Below, in pieces: positions 10,054-21,513 of a DNA stretch of 64,000 bases (its first letter is position 1; every line of letters begins with the position of its first letter). Source of the stretch: Porphyra umbilicalis. Its lineage: Eukaryota > Rhodophyta > Bangiophyceae > Bangiales > Bangiaceae. Made by a program: the position numbers and the translations under genes. Under the pieces are notes generated by a model. The model had not been told where the DNA came from, made no database searches, and saw only the letters and a list, made by a program, of their open reading frames with translations. Location of the stretch: the NCBI GenBank assembly GCA_002049455.2, contig KV918764.1, positions 62,001 through 126,000 of the forward strand, given 5' to 3'.

Positions 10054-11394
10054 ATGGACGATCCACTCGACCTCTCTGCGGATGCGATGCTGGCGGACCC
10101 CATCGACGGCGAAGTTGCCACCGCGGTGGCGGCCCACATGCAGGCGCTGTGGCGCTATCGTCATCGCATCCGCCGGTCGCGGCTCCGCCGGCGGCGGTAT
10201 ATTGGGTCGGTGCCTGGTCGCCGGCCGAACAAGAACCGTGATTTTCGATCAGCTTTGCGAGCTATTTTGAGGGACTACGTTGGATTGGACGGCTCCCCTC
10301 CCGTATACGACGAGGCGGACTTTGAGAGACGGTTCCGTGTGCCCCGGTCAGTGTTTTTGCGTATCTACCACGCCGTGAAGGGTCGCCCCTTCTTTGCCCA
10401 ACGTATTAACGCGACGGGAAGACCGCAGGCACACCCCTTGCAAAAGGTGGTGGCTGCTTTCCGAGTGATTGCTTACGGAGAGGCGCCCGATCGAACTGAT
10501 GAATACGTTCGTTTGTCCGCATCGACCATAGCTATGTCTGTTCGAGAGCTTCTACGTTTCATTGTGGATGAGTTTGGTCCGGCTGATTTGCGTCCCCTCA
10601 CCCCGGTCGAGCTGGAGCGTATCCTGTAGCGCAATGCGCAACGGGGATTGCCTGGATGTATGGGATCGCTGGACTGCAGCCATTGGGAGTGGGCGGACTG
10701 CCCCAAGGCGTTTGCCGGCATGTATCAGAATCGGCACGGCAAACGCTCTGTGGTAATGGAAACTGTTTGCGATGAGGACCTATGGATATGGCATTTGTAT
10801 GTTAGTTGCCCTGGTTCTCAGAATGACCTCAATGTTATGCATGCTTCCCCTCTGTATTTGTCTGTGACGGGAGGCGAGTGGCTCCCGCCGCCGGTGTTGG
10901 CGCAGCCGGCGGCGGGGCTGGTGGGGGTGGAGGGGTGGGACGGGTATGATGGTTGATGGTGGTGGTACCGCCGCCGGTGTTGGTGCAGCCGGCGGCGGGG
11001 CTGGTGGGGGTGGCTGTGGTGGGACGGGTATGATGGTTGATGCTGGCAGCCACGCCGCCGGTGTTGGCGCTGCCGGCGGCGGGGCCGCTGGTGGTGGTGG
11101 CGGTGGGACGGATCCGACGGGAGATGCAGGGAGCCACGCCGCCGGCGGCGGTGCGGCCGGGGGCAGTCCACAGAGCAATTCGAACAGTCCTGGGGGCAGC
11201 GACGGCCCGCCGGCGGGTGTGGCCGCCTCTTTTATCGCGCCGGCCGGCGCGCTTCGTGCCGGAAGTTTTGGCCACGCGCTGAACGCTTGGGCGGAGGCAC
11301 GGGACGAGGAGGATCACGAGCGCCTGAGGCATGACCTTGCTGAACACGTGTGGGTGGAGAGAAGCACGCTTCTTGCGCTCTACGTGGGAGTATA
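10054..11394 (+). pseudogene. Harbinger DDE transposase, damaged
   Basis: It starts at ATG 10054. The N-terminal part shows the family's FRVPRSVFLRIY and ADRTDEY-like region. An in-frame TAG lies at 10627-10629 (codon 192), and the frame then resumes unchanged with GSLDCSHWEW (first catalytic Asp) and GSQNDLNVMHASPL (second Asp region). From about 10880 the expected LADGIYP and RKDVERAFG segments are missing. In their place is about 330 bp of Gly/Ala-coding GGC-rich repeat in a shifted frame. The C-terminal tail typical of the family returns at 11218-11394 (ALNAWAEARDEEDHERLRHD). The protein would cut and paste elements with GAGCAC ends, but this copy lacks its third catalytic residue. It is followed by TATAAAAGG and a T run. 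Confidence 0.85.
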
Positions 11395-11395
11395 A

Positions 11396-11440
11396 AAGGT
11401 TTTTTTTTTCCCTGCTGCGCAGGGTTTTATTTTCCTTTGA
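11396..11440. repeat. Left arm of inverted pair around minisatellite
   Basis: A T run, then ctgcgcagggtttt. The inverse (aaaaaaaccctgcgcaac) lies at 12640-12675. The pair brackets the minisatellite between the convergent Harbinger genes and may be the shared 3'-end sequence of both. Confidence 0.5.
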
Positions 11441-12520
11441 TAGCGTCGTCAGGAGAGGATCTTTTGGGGGGGCGGCGGACAGAGTCGACGTCTTCATGTG
11501 ACTGCCCCGTCGCCGGCGTTGGCCAAACCGGCGGCGCAAGTGTGCGGCGGGCATGAGAAGGGGCGGGTTGCCGCCGGCGTTGGTATTGCCGGCGGCGGCT
11601 CTGTGTGTTGGGGGGGGGCGGCGTGAAAGGGAGACGTCCACCTCTGACTGCTCCGCCGCCGGCGTTGGCAAGACCGGCAACGTGTGTTCGGGGCGACCAT
11701 CGGGCGGGGCAGGTTGCCGCCGGCGTCGGTACTGCCGGCGGCGGCTCTGCGTGCTGGGGGGGGGGCGGGCAAGGGAGGCGCTCACAATTGACGGCTCCGC
11801 CGCCGGCGTTGGCAAGCCCGGCGGCGGGCGTGTCGGGCGGGGAAGGGTGCTGGTGTGTCGCCGCCGGCGTCGGTATTGCTGGCGGCGGCTCTGCGTGTTG
11901 GGGGGGGGGCGGGAAAGGGAGGGTTCCACCTGTTACTGCTCCGCCGCCGGCGCTGGCAAAACCAGCGGCGGGCGTGTCGCGCGGGGAGTGGTGCTGCTGT
12001 GTCGCCGCCGGCGTCGGTATTTCCGGCGGCGGCTCTGCGTAATGGGGGGGCAGCGGGAAAGGGAGGCGTGCACCTGTGAGTGCTCCGCCGCCGGCGTTGG
12101 CAAGCCCGGCGGCGGTCGTGTCGGGCGGGGAGGGGTGCTGGTGTGTCGCCGCCGGAGTTGATTTGGCTGGCGGCGGCACATGGCGTTGGGGGTGGCGGGC
12201 AAGGCGGACGACCATCTGTGACTACTTGGTCGCCGGCGTTTGTGAGACCGGCGGCCCTCGCGTGAGGTAAGATGGGGAGCGGGTGTGCTGCCGCCGGCGT
12301 TTGTACGGCCGGCGGCGGCCATTTAGTGGGGCGGGTTGCTGCCGGCGTCGGTATGGCCGGCGGTGGCTCTGCGTTTACGGGGGGGGGGGCGGGCAAGGGA
12401 GACGATTACATGTTAGTGGCCAGGCGCCGGCGTTGGTGAGACCGCCGGCGGGTGTTTGGATCGTGGAAGGGACCGGGGATGTTGTCGCCGGCGTTCGTGC
12501 GCCGACATGAGTGGGGGGTG
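11430..12520. repeat. GCCGGCG-rich minisatellite between convergent genes
   Basis: About seven imperfect units of roughly 140-150 bp, each with ccgccggcgttggcaag, then gccgccggcgtcggtat, then a G run. Open frames occur on both strands but change from unit to unit, so I do not call a gene. It sits between the 3' ends of the two Harbinger genes. Confidence 0.75.
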
Positions 12521-12959
12521 TAGCGCCCGTCGCCGGTGTTTGTGCAAGGTATTCTTCAGTGGCAGAGAATGCAGGGGATCCACCAGGGGTGTTGCGCATT
12601 CGTGGTAGGATGCGTGGTGCACAGAAGTTGGGAAAAAAACCCTGCGCAACGGGGGAAAAAAAACTTTGGCACGCTACCGAACAAAGCACATACACGTTAA
12701 ACACTACAGGGACTAGGAATGGTCATCGTCCCCACTGGCCTCTTAAACAGCACAGTCGGCGTCGTCCGCCGCCTTGTTGTCGTGCATGGGCACCAAGTAC
12801 ATCTCATTGTCGTCATCCAAAGTAGTCGACGCGGCAGCAAGTGCCGGCGCCGCCTTCGCATGCTTCGTCACCTGGGACCGAGCGCCACGGCTCGGCCTGC
12901 CTCGGCCTGTCGTCTTGGGAACAGGATCTGACGTCGCAGACGCCGCCGGCCTGTTGTCC

Positions 12960-13230
12960 CCAGACGCCGGCGGCGATTGCACCTCGGACTCGACTGCCGC
13001 CGGCTTTTTGCCGGCCGGCGGCGGCGGATGCACCTCCAACACGTCCGCCGGTCCCGTCGACGACCTCGCGTGCACCTCGGACTCGACTGCCGCCGGCTTT
13101 TTGCCGGCCGGCGGCGGCGGATGAACCCCCAACGCGTCCGCCGGTCCCGTCGACGACCTCGCGTGCACCTCGGACTCGACTGCCGCCGGCTTGTTGCCGA
13201 CCGGCGGCGGCGGTTGCACCTCCGACACGG
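12960..13230. repeat. 93-bp coding repeat in SANT-protein tail
   Basis: About three units with an exact 93-bp period (cggctttttg recurs at 13001 and 13094), encoding 31 residues with KKPAAVESEVHARSSTGP and HPPPPAG. The period equals that of the upstream array at 14270-15480, although the encoded residues differ. Confidence 0.8.
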
Positions 13231-14269
13231 CCGCCGGTGCGGTCGAAGATCCCGAGTCCGTCGCCAAGGTGGCGGTCGTCCACGCCGGGCCCGACGACAT
13301 CGCCGGCGGGCAAGAGGACAAATCCATGCCAGCCGCCGCCATCAGCTTGCGCGCGTGCATCTTGCGGAAGACAATCGCCTCGGGGGTGTCGCGCATCTCC
13401 GCGGTGTTGAAAAACGCCACAGTTGTCCGCTCCGTCGTTGCCCGCGCCAGAGCCAGCAGAGCGTCCGAGCTGTCCTTGAGCGTCCGCGACGCGCGGATGT
13501 CCTCACTCATCTCTCTCTTGGCCGCCTTAGAATCGCGCGGTCGTGACTGGAAGGCAATCGCCGCCGGCGGCCCGTTCTCCTCCTCGTCCGTGTCGCTTGG
13601 GGAGGCACGGCCGCCGGCAGACGGGCTTGAGGAGCCGGCGCCGCCAGCGCCGCCGTCTGCGGCGGCGGCCCCGGCGGCGCCGCTACACTTGTCGACGTGG
13701 CGTAACACCCGCCAACACGACACTTACGGGCACGTCGTCTGCTTCGCCTTCCGCTCCGTCGTCTTGCCCTTCGCCTCGTCACATGTCCGGTCCTTCCGCA
13801 TCGCCTCGGAAATATTGAGCCCGAAACAGCGCGCCACAGCGGCGCGGATCAAATCCTCGTCGCTCGGGTTACCTGTCAGCGACAGCCGCTTAACGGCCAG
13901 GTAGTGCGAGCCAAACTCGATCACCCCCCTTCGGATCTTGTCCCACTGCTTCTGAACCCCCCCGACACCGCGCTTGGTGCGCCGTCGTGCGCCAGGGCGA
14001 CCGGCCAATAGGCGCTTCCACTCCTCGACCACCTCCGCCCGAAAGGTTGTCCCAGTCTGGTCCGACCACTTCACAGCGTCCAATGGTGTAGACAGGCAGG
14101 CCCTGCTGAGAGCCACCCGCTCCTCGTCGGTCCAGCCAAGCCCAGTCACCATGGCAGCCGGCGCGTAGAATGCGGCAAGCAGATCGGCGCCCTCGCCGCC
14201 ACCCACAGCTGGGGAAGGAGGCATGAACGGCCAGCCTCGGAGGCCGCCCAGACGGACGTGCCACCGCCG

Positions 14270-15480
14270 CAGGCTAGCGGCGATTGGGCAGCAGCCGGCG
14301 GCGCTGGTCCCTCACGGCAGGGCTCGTCGCCGCGGGTTGCGCCGGCCGGTGAGGCGCCTCCGCCGGCTCGAGGCAATCCGCCGCCGCTGGCTTGCGGGGA
14401 TGAAGCAACAGCCGGCGGCGCTTGACCGACACTGCGGGGCGCGTCGGCGCCGGTACCAGCGGCCGGTCATGCGACGCCGCCGGCTAGCGGTGGGCGGGCA
14501 ACAGCCGGCGGCACTTGTCTATCAGTTCGGGGCTCGTCGCCGCCGGTTGCGCCGGCCGGTGACGCGCCGCCGCCGGCTGGCGGCGATTGGGCAGCAGCCG
14601 GCGGCACGTGTCCGAAGGTGCGGGGCGCGTCGCCACCGGTACTGGCGGCCGGTGATGCCCCGCCACCGGCTAGCGACGATTGGCCAACAGCCGGCAGCAC
14701 TGGTCCGACGATGCGCGGCGCGTCGCCGCCGGTTCCGGCGGACGGTGATGCGCCACCACCGGCTTGCGGGGATGTAACAAAATCCGGCGGCGCTTGTCCG
14801 TCCGTGCGGGGCGCGTCGCCTCCGGAACCGGCGGCCGGGAATGCGCCGCCGACGGCTTGTGGGGATCAAGCAACAGCCGGAGGCGCTTGTCCGTCCGTGC
14901 GAGGCGCGTCGCCGCCGGTACCGGCGGCCGGTGATGTGCCGCCGCCGGCTAGCGGTGGTCGGGCAACGGCCGGCGGCGCTTGTCCGTCCGTGCGGGGCGC
15001 GTCGCCGCCGGTACCGGCGGACGGTGATGCGCCGCCGCCGGCTTGCGGGGATGGAGCAACAGCCGGCGGCGCTTGTCCGTCCGTGCGGGGCGCGTCGCCG
15101 CCGGTACCGGCGGCCGGTGATGTGCCGCCGCCGGCTAGCGGTGGTCGGGCAACGACCGGCGGCACTTGTCCGTCAGAGCGGGGCGCGTCGCCGCCGGTAC
15201 CGGCGGACGGTGATGCGACGCCGCCGGCTTGCGGGGATGAAGCAACAGCCGGCGGCGCTTGTCCGTACGTGCGCGACGCGTCGCCGCCGGCATTCGCGGC
15301 TGGTGACGCGCCGCCGCCGTTTAGCGGTGGTCGGGAAAGAGCCGGCGGCACTTGACCGTTAGGGCGAGTCGCGTTGCTGCCGGTACCGGCGGCCGGTGGT
15401 GCGACGCTGCCGGCTCGAGGCGATCCGCCGCCGCTGGCTAGCGGGGAAGGGGCAGCAGCCTGCGGCTCTTGTCCGTCCGT
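14270..15480. repeat. 93-bp coding repeat array
   Basis: About thirteen units of 93 bp (e.g. tgtccgtccg at 14981 and 15074), each with two or three cgccggcg palindromes. On minus they encode a 31-residue Gly/Pro/Ala unit (GDAPRTDGQAPPAVA and onward). The frame is kept over most units. Confidence 0.8.
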
Positions 15481-17053
15481 GCAGGGCGCGTCGAAGGGCC
15501 CCCGACGCGCACCGTAGCCGCCGGCGTTCGGCAGTCTGGCACCGACCGGCGCCTGCCAGTTGTCGCGGATCGGCACAAAGTCGCTGGTCTGGGGGGGTCC
15601 TCTACCGGGCGGCCCCCAGTTGTTGTAGGGTCCCGCGTGGCTGCCGGCTTGACGACTTGCGTGACCTCCCGGAGGCCCCCAGTTGTCTTGGCGCGCCGCG
15701 TGGCCGCCGGATTGACGACTTCCTTGACCATCCGGCGGCCCCCAGTTGTCGTGGCGTGCAGCGTGGCCGCCGGCTTGACGACTTGCTTGGCCACCCGGCG
15801 GCCACCAATCCTCGCTCAGTAGCCCAAAGCCGCCGGGCTGATGGGGACGCTGCCCGCCTGGCGGCACCCAGTTCGCCTTCGGTAAAGGCTGGCGATTGGG
15901 ATGGAAGCCACCGCCGCCGTGGCCACCGGGCTGTTGATCTCCTTGACCTTGACAGCCCGGCGGCGCCCACACGTCGCGGCGAAGAGATACGTCCCTGTCC
16001 CGCGAGTCCCGTCCCCGGCCGCCGTACTCGTGGTCCGGTTGGAACGGCGGCTCTCAGTGGCCGCCGGCTTGAGAAGACCGACCAGCCGAAAACGCCCAGC
16101 CACAGCGGCGAGGAGACACTCGAAGGCCGCCCGTATCCCACCCCCGACCGCCGTGTCCGCCGTTTCCGTCGGGCGGTTGCTCCCAACGGCCGCCAGCTTG
16201 ATTGTCCTGGCAGGTAGCCGGCGGCACCCAATCGTCACGCGGCGGCAGCGACGCCCGTCATGCTCCCCCTCCCAAATGTCCGCCACCATGGTTGGGATCA
16301 ATCCTTGATCCCGGGCCCCAGCTGCCGCGCGCCGGCAGTGACGACCGTCCCGCCCCCCCGGCCCAATTGCCGCCGCCCTGGTTCGGTGTAGCGTTGGGCG
16401 GCGGCACCCAGGCGCCGCCAGCTACCGGCGGTCCTTGGCCAGCTGGCGGCGCACAGCTACTAGTGTCTAGTCTACCACAAAATCGCATCAAATGATGCCA
16501 GACTTCGCATCAAATGATGCGGTACCAGAATCGGCGATTCTGGGGCATCTGAGTTGGAAATCGGGCCTAGTCGCACCTACAAACGCACACTGTTGCTATA
16601 TTCACAGGAGTCACTGAGGCGGAGCAACTGCCTCTCCGGATAGACGTGAAACGGACGCTTCCTGGGTGACCCTCGTGCAAAGAGACGTGTAAAGGAACAC
16701 TCAAAAGATCTCTGCTACATGGGTCAAACGTCGGCCCTCCCCCCCACCCCGTGACGCAATCGCGTCGTCCCCCACTGCCGCCGCCGTCATAATCGCCATC
16801 ATTCTCCGAGCTGGTGGCGGCGGCTATGGCAGTCACCCCCTCCTCGTCGTCGAGATGCGCGCGCCAGCGGTAAGAGCATTCCCAACAATGTCGGGCCAAC
16901 GCCATATTGGGCACACGTTGCAGAAACGTGTCTCAAATTCGCCGTTGGCCAGTTCTCGGGGCGGGTAACAATGTCGAACGTGCACGCGGCGTTGCCAACG
17001 GAGGTCAAGCGAGTTAAAACGCGAATGTACTTGCGCCCGATTCGGGGTCGGAG

Positions 17054-17124
17054 CCGTTGGCCCCAGGGCCAACGAGTTGCCAACGGAGCCTCCGTTGGCA
17101 ACTTGTTGGCCCTGGGGCCAACGG
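17054..17124. repeat. 71-bp near-perfect palindrome
   Basis: Two arms of about 34 bases (ccgttggccccagggccaac and its inverse) meet with almost no spacer. It could extrude as a cruciform. It lies 180 bases inside the left end of the Harbinger-type element and is composed of the same gttggc motif that recurs at its right end (21385-21435). Confidence 0.85.
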
Positions 17125-17449
17125 GTTCTGTGCTCTGATTGGTCCATCGCGGTTTCACGGGGTTAAATGAGTGACAAGTGGCAGTTCATATTGTCCTCAG
17201 ATTGCCCAATTTATCATATTTTTGTTTCGACAGCCACCCACAGATGGAATATTGTACCTCTCGGAACTGGACGGCCGCATGCCATCTCGACCGCAGAGCC
17301 CGGATCGTTGAAGTGTGTCACGTATCTCTCGTGCGGTGGCGTGTGGCCGAACGCGCTTGCGGGCCCGCGGCGCGATCGCACCGACACTGGAAAAGCACGT
17401 GGATCTGAGCGAATGAGGGGGCACACGAGGCGGGGCTGCGCCCAGCGGC

Positions 17450-19970
17450 CCCGCGTCAGGCCCTCCTCAGGCTGCGACGCGGCCGCTCAGGCCGCCACGC
17501 GTGCCCGCCAGCGCCGGTGCGCGCCCGCCCCACCCCCGCCGCACCGAACGGCAGTGGCAGTGGCCCACGGCAGTGCCCACGGCCGCCCTCACCACCGCCG
17601 GCACCGCGCAGGCCGCCCCCGCGCGCCCACGGCCGCCGACCCCACCCCGCCCACCGGAACGCCTGCCGTCCTGGCCGCCCCCACCGCCATCGGCCGCGCC
17701 CCCCCCGGCTGCCGCCGCCCTCGCGGCTGTCGGTTGTCCCCGGCCCCGCCGCCCCCTGGACCGCCGCCCCCCCCTCCGCCACCGACGTCGGCCACCGCCT
17801 CCGCCTCCCCCGCCGCCGTCCTCAACCGCCACCACCGCCGCCCTCACCGCCGCCGCCGCCAGACGCCGGCAGCCGCTCCCCCGCCGCCCCCGCCGCCGTC
17901 GGCCGCCACCGCCGGTGTCCGCCGCCGTCGCCCCCGCTGACCCTGCTGCCGTCGCCGTCGTCGGGTGCCCCCGCCTCCCCTGCCCATGCCGCTCGCTGCC
18001 GCCGCCATTCCCGCCGCCGCCGTCCCCGCCCCCGCCGCTGTCGGCCGCCGGCGCCCTCTGCCGCTGGCACCCCGCCCGCGTCCCCACCGTTGGCAACCGT
18101 CGCCCCCGCCGTCGCCGCCTTCGCCGCCGCCGCCGACCGCCACCGCCCCCGTCCTTAACCGTCGCCGATCGCCCCCCCCGCCGCCACCTCGGACCGCAGC
18201 CCCCGCCGTCGCCGCCCCCCCCGCCGCCACCGCTCGCAGCCGCCACCCCCGCCGCCCTCACTGCCGCCACCGCCAGCCACCATCCGCGCCTCCCCCGCCG
18301 CCCCCGCCACCGTCGGCCGCCACCGCCGGTGTCCGCGGCCGCCGCCACGGCTGAACCCTCTGCCGTCGCTGTTATCGGACGCCCCCGCTTTACCTGCCCA
18401 TACCGCTTGATGCCGCCGCCGCTCCCGCCATCTCCGTCCTCGCCCCCGCCGCTGTCGACCGCCGGCGCCGTCGCGACCGGCGCCGGCGTCTTATGCTAGC
18501 CCTCCCGCTGCCGCCCCCACCGCCGCCCCCGCCGTCGCTGCCTCCCCCGCCGCTGCCGATCGTCGCTGCCACCGTCCCGGCCGACCGCCGCTTCGGTCGA
18601 CCGCCGTCCGCGCCACCGCCCCAGTCCACGGCGTTGGCGACGGCCGCCACCGCCGTCGCCGCGCCCGGCGCCGCCCCCGGCGCCGCCGAAAGCCGAGGCC
18701 ACCGGCCCGACCGTCGCCGCTCACCTCCCTCGCCGCCGCCTCCGACCGCCGCCCCCGCTGTCGCCCCCCCCCCGGCCGCCGCCGACTGCCGCCGCCACCA
18801 CCCCCGCCGACCGTCGGCCCCGTCGACCGCCCATCCCTTTCCAGCCCCCGTCCCCGACTTCGCCGCTCCCACCACGGCTGCCGTCGACGCCGACGGCGGG
18901 CACCGCCGCCGCCTCCGCCACAGCCGCCCCACTTCCCCAGGCGCCGCCGCCCGAACTGCCGTCGGCTGCCGCCGCCCGACCGCCGCTCCAGCCGTCACCG
19001 CCACGCCCGCCCCCGCAGACAGCCACCCCAACGTCTCCGCCACCTCCGCCACCGCCGACCGCCGAACCCGCCGTCGCTGCCCCCCATGCCGCCGCCAACG
19101 GCCGCCCCCGCCGTCGCTGGCGCAGCCAGCAGCCGGCCCCGACCCCGCCTCCGTCCATGCCGGCGCCATGCGCGTCCCGCGCCGCCACAGACAGCCGCCC
19201 CTGCCGTCGCCGCCCCTCCCGCCGACGCCAACCGCCGACCCCGCCGTCGCCGCCCCCGCCGCCAATGCGTACCGCCACCCTCGTCGCCTCCGCCTCCATC
19301 ATTGACCACCGCCCCCGCCCCTGTGGCCCCCGTCGCCGTCGCCGGCCACCACCCTCGCTGCCCCAGCCTTTGCCGTCTCCCGTCGCCGCCCTCGCCGCTC
19401 CCGCCGACTCCGCCGTGTGCGCCCCCCTCCCCGCTGCCGCCGGACCCTGCATCCCCGCCGCCACCAGCCACTGCCGCTGCGCACCCCGCCAGCCCACCGC
19501 CATCGACCGCTGCCCCACACGCCGCCGCCGCCGCCGCCGCCGCTGCGGCCGCTGTCGCCCCCCCAGCCGCTGCCGCCCCCGCCGCCGTCCGCCACCACCA
19601 CGTCTGCCGCCAACGCCGCGGCCGCCAGGTTAGGCCGCCGCCCTCGCCGCAGCGGCCCTCTCCACCCCGGCCGCCGTCGGCCGCGGCTCCCGCTACCGCC
19701 CCCGCCGCCGTCTGCTGCTCTCGCCCGCCCCACAGCTCCCGCCGCCGTCCTCCGCCGGCCCAACTTCCCCGCCGCCATACCTCGCCACCGCCTCCGCCGC
19801 AAAGGGCTCCCGCGCTGCGTCCCCCGCCGCCGTCACCCGCCACCTCCACTGTCCCCACCGCCCTGTCCCACCAAACCCTCCGCCAGCGCCGCCGTCTGCG
19901 GCCGCCCCCGCCCTCCCCACGGCTGCCCCCTGCAGTCCCCGACTCTGTGGGATGGATGCTGCTGTAGAAG
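17450..19970. repeat. CCG-rich cryptic triplet block
   Basis: About 2.5 kb dominated by CCG/GCC/CCC. Long frames are open on both strands with Pro/Arg- or Gly/Arg-rich translations of no recognisable kind. A higher-order duplication is visible: about 165 bases at 17910-18075 recur imperfectly at 18322-18490. I regard this as non-coding filler of the Harbinger-type element. Confidence 0.75.
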
Positions 19971-21513
19971 CCCCCCCGCAATCATTGTATTTTTCAAAAT
20001 CCCACAACACAGCTCGAGCTTGTGCGGTGGAGTTTCTCACTTTATAATTTTCACCGATATGAACAATATCATTTGCGCCAGAAACAGCAGTCTTGGCCAA
20101 TGACAAGTCCGGAAACCGGCAGAGGACCACTCAAACAATGTTCTGCTCTGGGCGTTTTACTATTAAGGTCCGCAAATTTTCATGCAACAGCAATACCCCA
20201 CACAGAAAATGCGGTACAGCGGGAGTTGTGGCACAGAGGTGACAAGGCCGGCGGTGACCGAGGGGCGCATGCTGGCGGCCGCTGTGCGCTGAAGTGCTTA
20301 TGCCACCAAGAGCAACCACGCCCGCGTGCCTGTGTGGTCGCGCCCGCTGGAGGGGGCCACGGCCCGGTGTTGTCCACCGTGCGCAGGGGTCCGCCGCACC
20401 CGGTCGGGAGCTGTGGGCCGTGCCCTGCCTGGCCGCTGGGTTGTTCGTGCGTTGTGGCTGAGAGGTTGAGGAATCTGGGCGGAGGGTCGCACGCGCCGGG
20501 TCGGCGGGCGGCGCAGGCAGGCTAGGGGGGAGTGTGCGCGCGTCGTTGGCTGGCGAGCGCCTCTTGCTGCTGCAGATTGGTGGGGGTGCTCGGGTGGACG
20601 TGGGGCAGGATTAGACTTCGGGGGGGCGGGGGTAGTGGGCTGGGTGTGGGGTAGCGCCGTTGTTGGAGGTGCGGCCGCGGTGGGGCTAGAGGTGGTACTG
20701 TGAAAGCCGGCGTCAACGTTCATGCATTGGCGAGCCAGTGCACGGTTCTGCAGTCAGCCTGCTCCCTGAGCTGTCAACGCTTCCACGATTACAACTGCCT
20801 GCAGTGCCCACAACAGTAGGGGGCAACCACACAAGTGCACAAACACGCACTCAAAAGTCCCTGGCCGTGGGTCGCTGCCCTCTATTGACCCTTTCTGGCC
20901 GAGCCTTGGCCTTTTTGGGGCAGCACAGCCCTGAGAGCGGGCGTGCCAGCTCGCTTGAAACCGCCCCAGTCAGCAAAGGGTGGGATGCACACAGTAGAGG
21001 GGGGCACGTAGACAGCTCTTGGGCCACTGCTTTGCGCAAATCGGCAGGCCACGATGGCTGAAGGTGACCGTTCGACCGGCATGACTCAGCCTCCAAGGCC
21101 TCGCGCAACCTGGGGGGGTGCGTCCGCAACACACGTCACGCACTCGAGCGGATTCGATCCAGATTGGTACCGAAAGGCCTCCACGTGTCTCGCTAGATTG
21201 CCTTGATTTGGGCGGTTTGGGCTCCGTTCACACGCTTTCCGTGACATGTTCGGCACGTATTCGACGGACGCCTCTTCATTTCGATACTGGCGACGACGCT
21301 GATACGTGTCCTCCGTTGGCAACCACGAAGTGCGGCCAACAACGTCGAGGCCAACGGCGCTCAGATCTTTGAAAGGTAGCCCACTCTGTTTCACCCATTA
21401 CATTGCCCGTTGGCAACGCGTTGGCCCGTTGGCAACTGACCACTCGCAGGGCCACACGTAGCGGTTTCATTTCACCGTTTCAGACCGTTGGCCCGACATT
21501 GGTGGGAATGCTC
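19971..21513. other. Right arm of the Harbinger-type element
   Basis: Moderate-GC sequence without a credible gene. The last 150 bases carry repeated gttggcaac/gttggccc motifs leading into the inverted end. Confidence 0.5.

Larger units (their letters stand above)
12743..16460 (-). pseudogene. Harbinger second protein (SANT/Myb-like), damaged
   Basis: A minus-strand gene read from about 16460 to a stop at 12743. The order is: Trp-Pro-Pro-Gly repeats (about 16450-15500, e.g. NWGPPG), about thirteen 31-residue Pro/Ala/Gly repeats (15480-14270), and a SANT/Myb-like domain (14150-13800; GWTDEERVALSRACL, EVVEEWKRLL, QWDKIRRGV). Then come CWRVLR and a C-terminal tail with three more 31-residue repeats (13230-12960). 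In PIF/Harbinger elements this protein helps the transposase bind DNA. Stops break it, including TAA at 13724-13726 between SANT and CWRVLR (frame kept) and TGA at 14866-14868. The repeat block and SANT domain are in different frames. The 5' end is cut by the piggyBac-like insertion at 16460. Confidence 0.75.
16874..21513. mobile_element. Non-autonomous PIF/Harbinger-type element
   Basis: A 4,640-bp element with inverted ends of about 28 bases (GAGCATTCCCAACAATGTC and onward) and TAA duplications at 16871-16873 and 21514-21516. The ends match those of the enclosing Harbinger element at 16 of 19 positions. Both subterminal regions are rich in gttggc/gccaac motifs, including a 71-bp near-perfect palindrome at 17054-17124. 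The inside is mainly a 2.5-kb CCG-rich block. No transposase is seen, so it would depend on a related element's enzyme. Confidence 0.85.

Noticed and set aside
10627-13726. Reassigned stop codons (TAG/TAA read as amino acids)
   Set aside because: The host genes use TAG, TAA and TGA as normal ends, and the interrupted genes are all transposon copies likely to be decaying.
13715-13745. A splice donor (GTAAGT) at the TAA in the SANT-type gene
   Set aside because: The frame continues directly into the family's CWRVLR segment, so an intron there would remove conserved sequence.
17467-19981. Several 250-330-residue frames on both strands
   Set aside because: They are products of CCG triplet sequence lacking stops; all frames are open alike and no domain is present.
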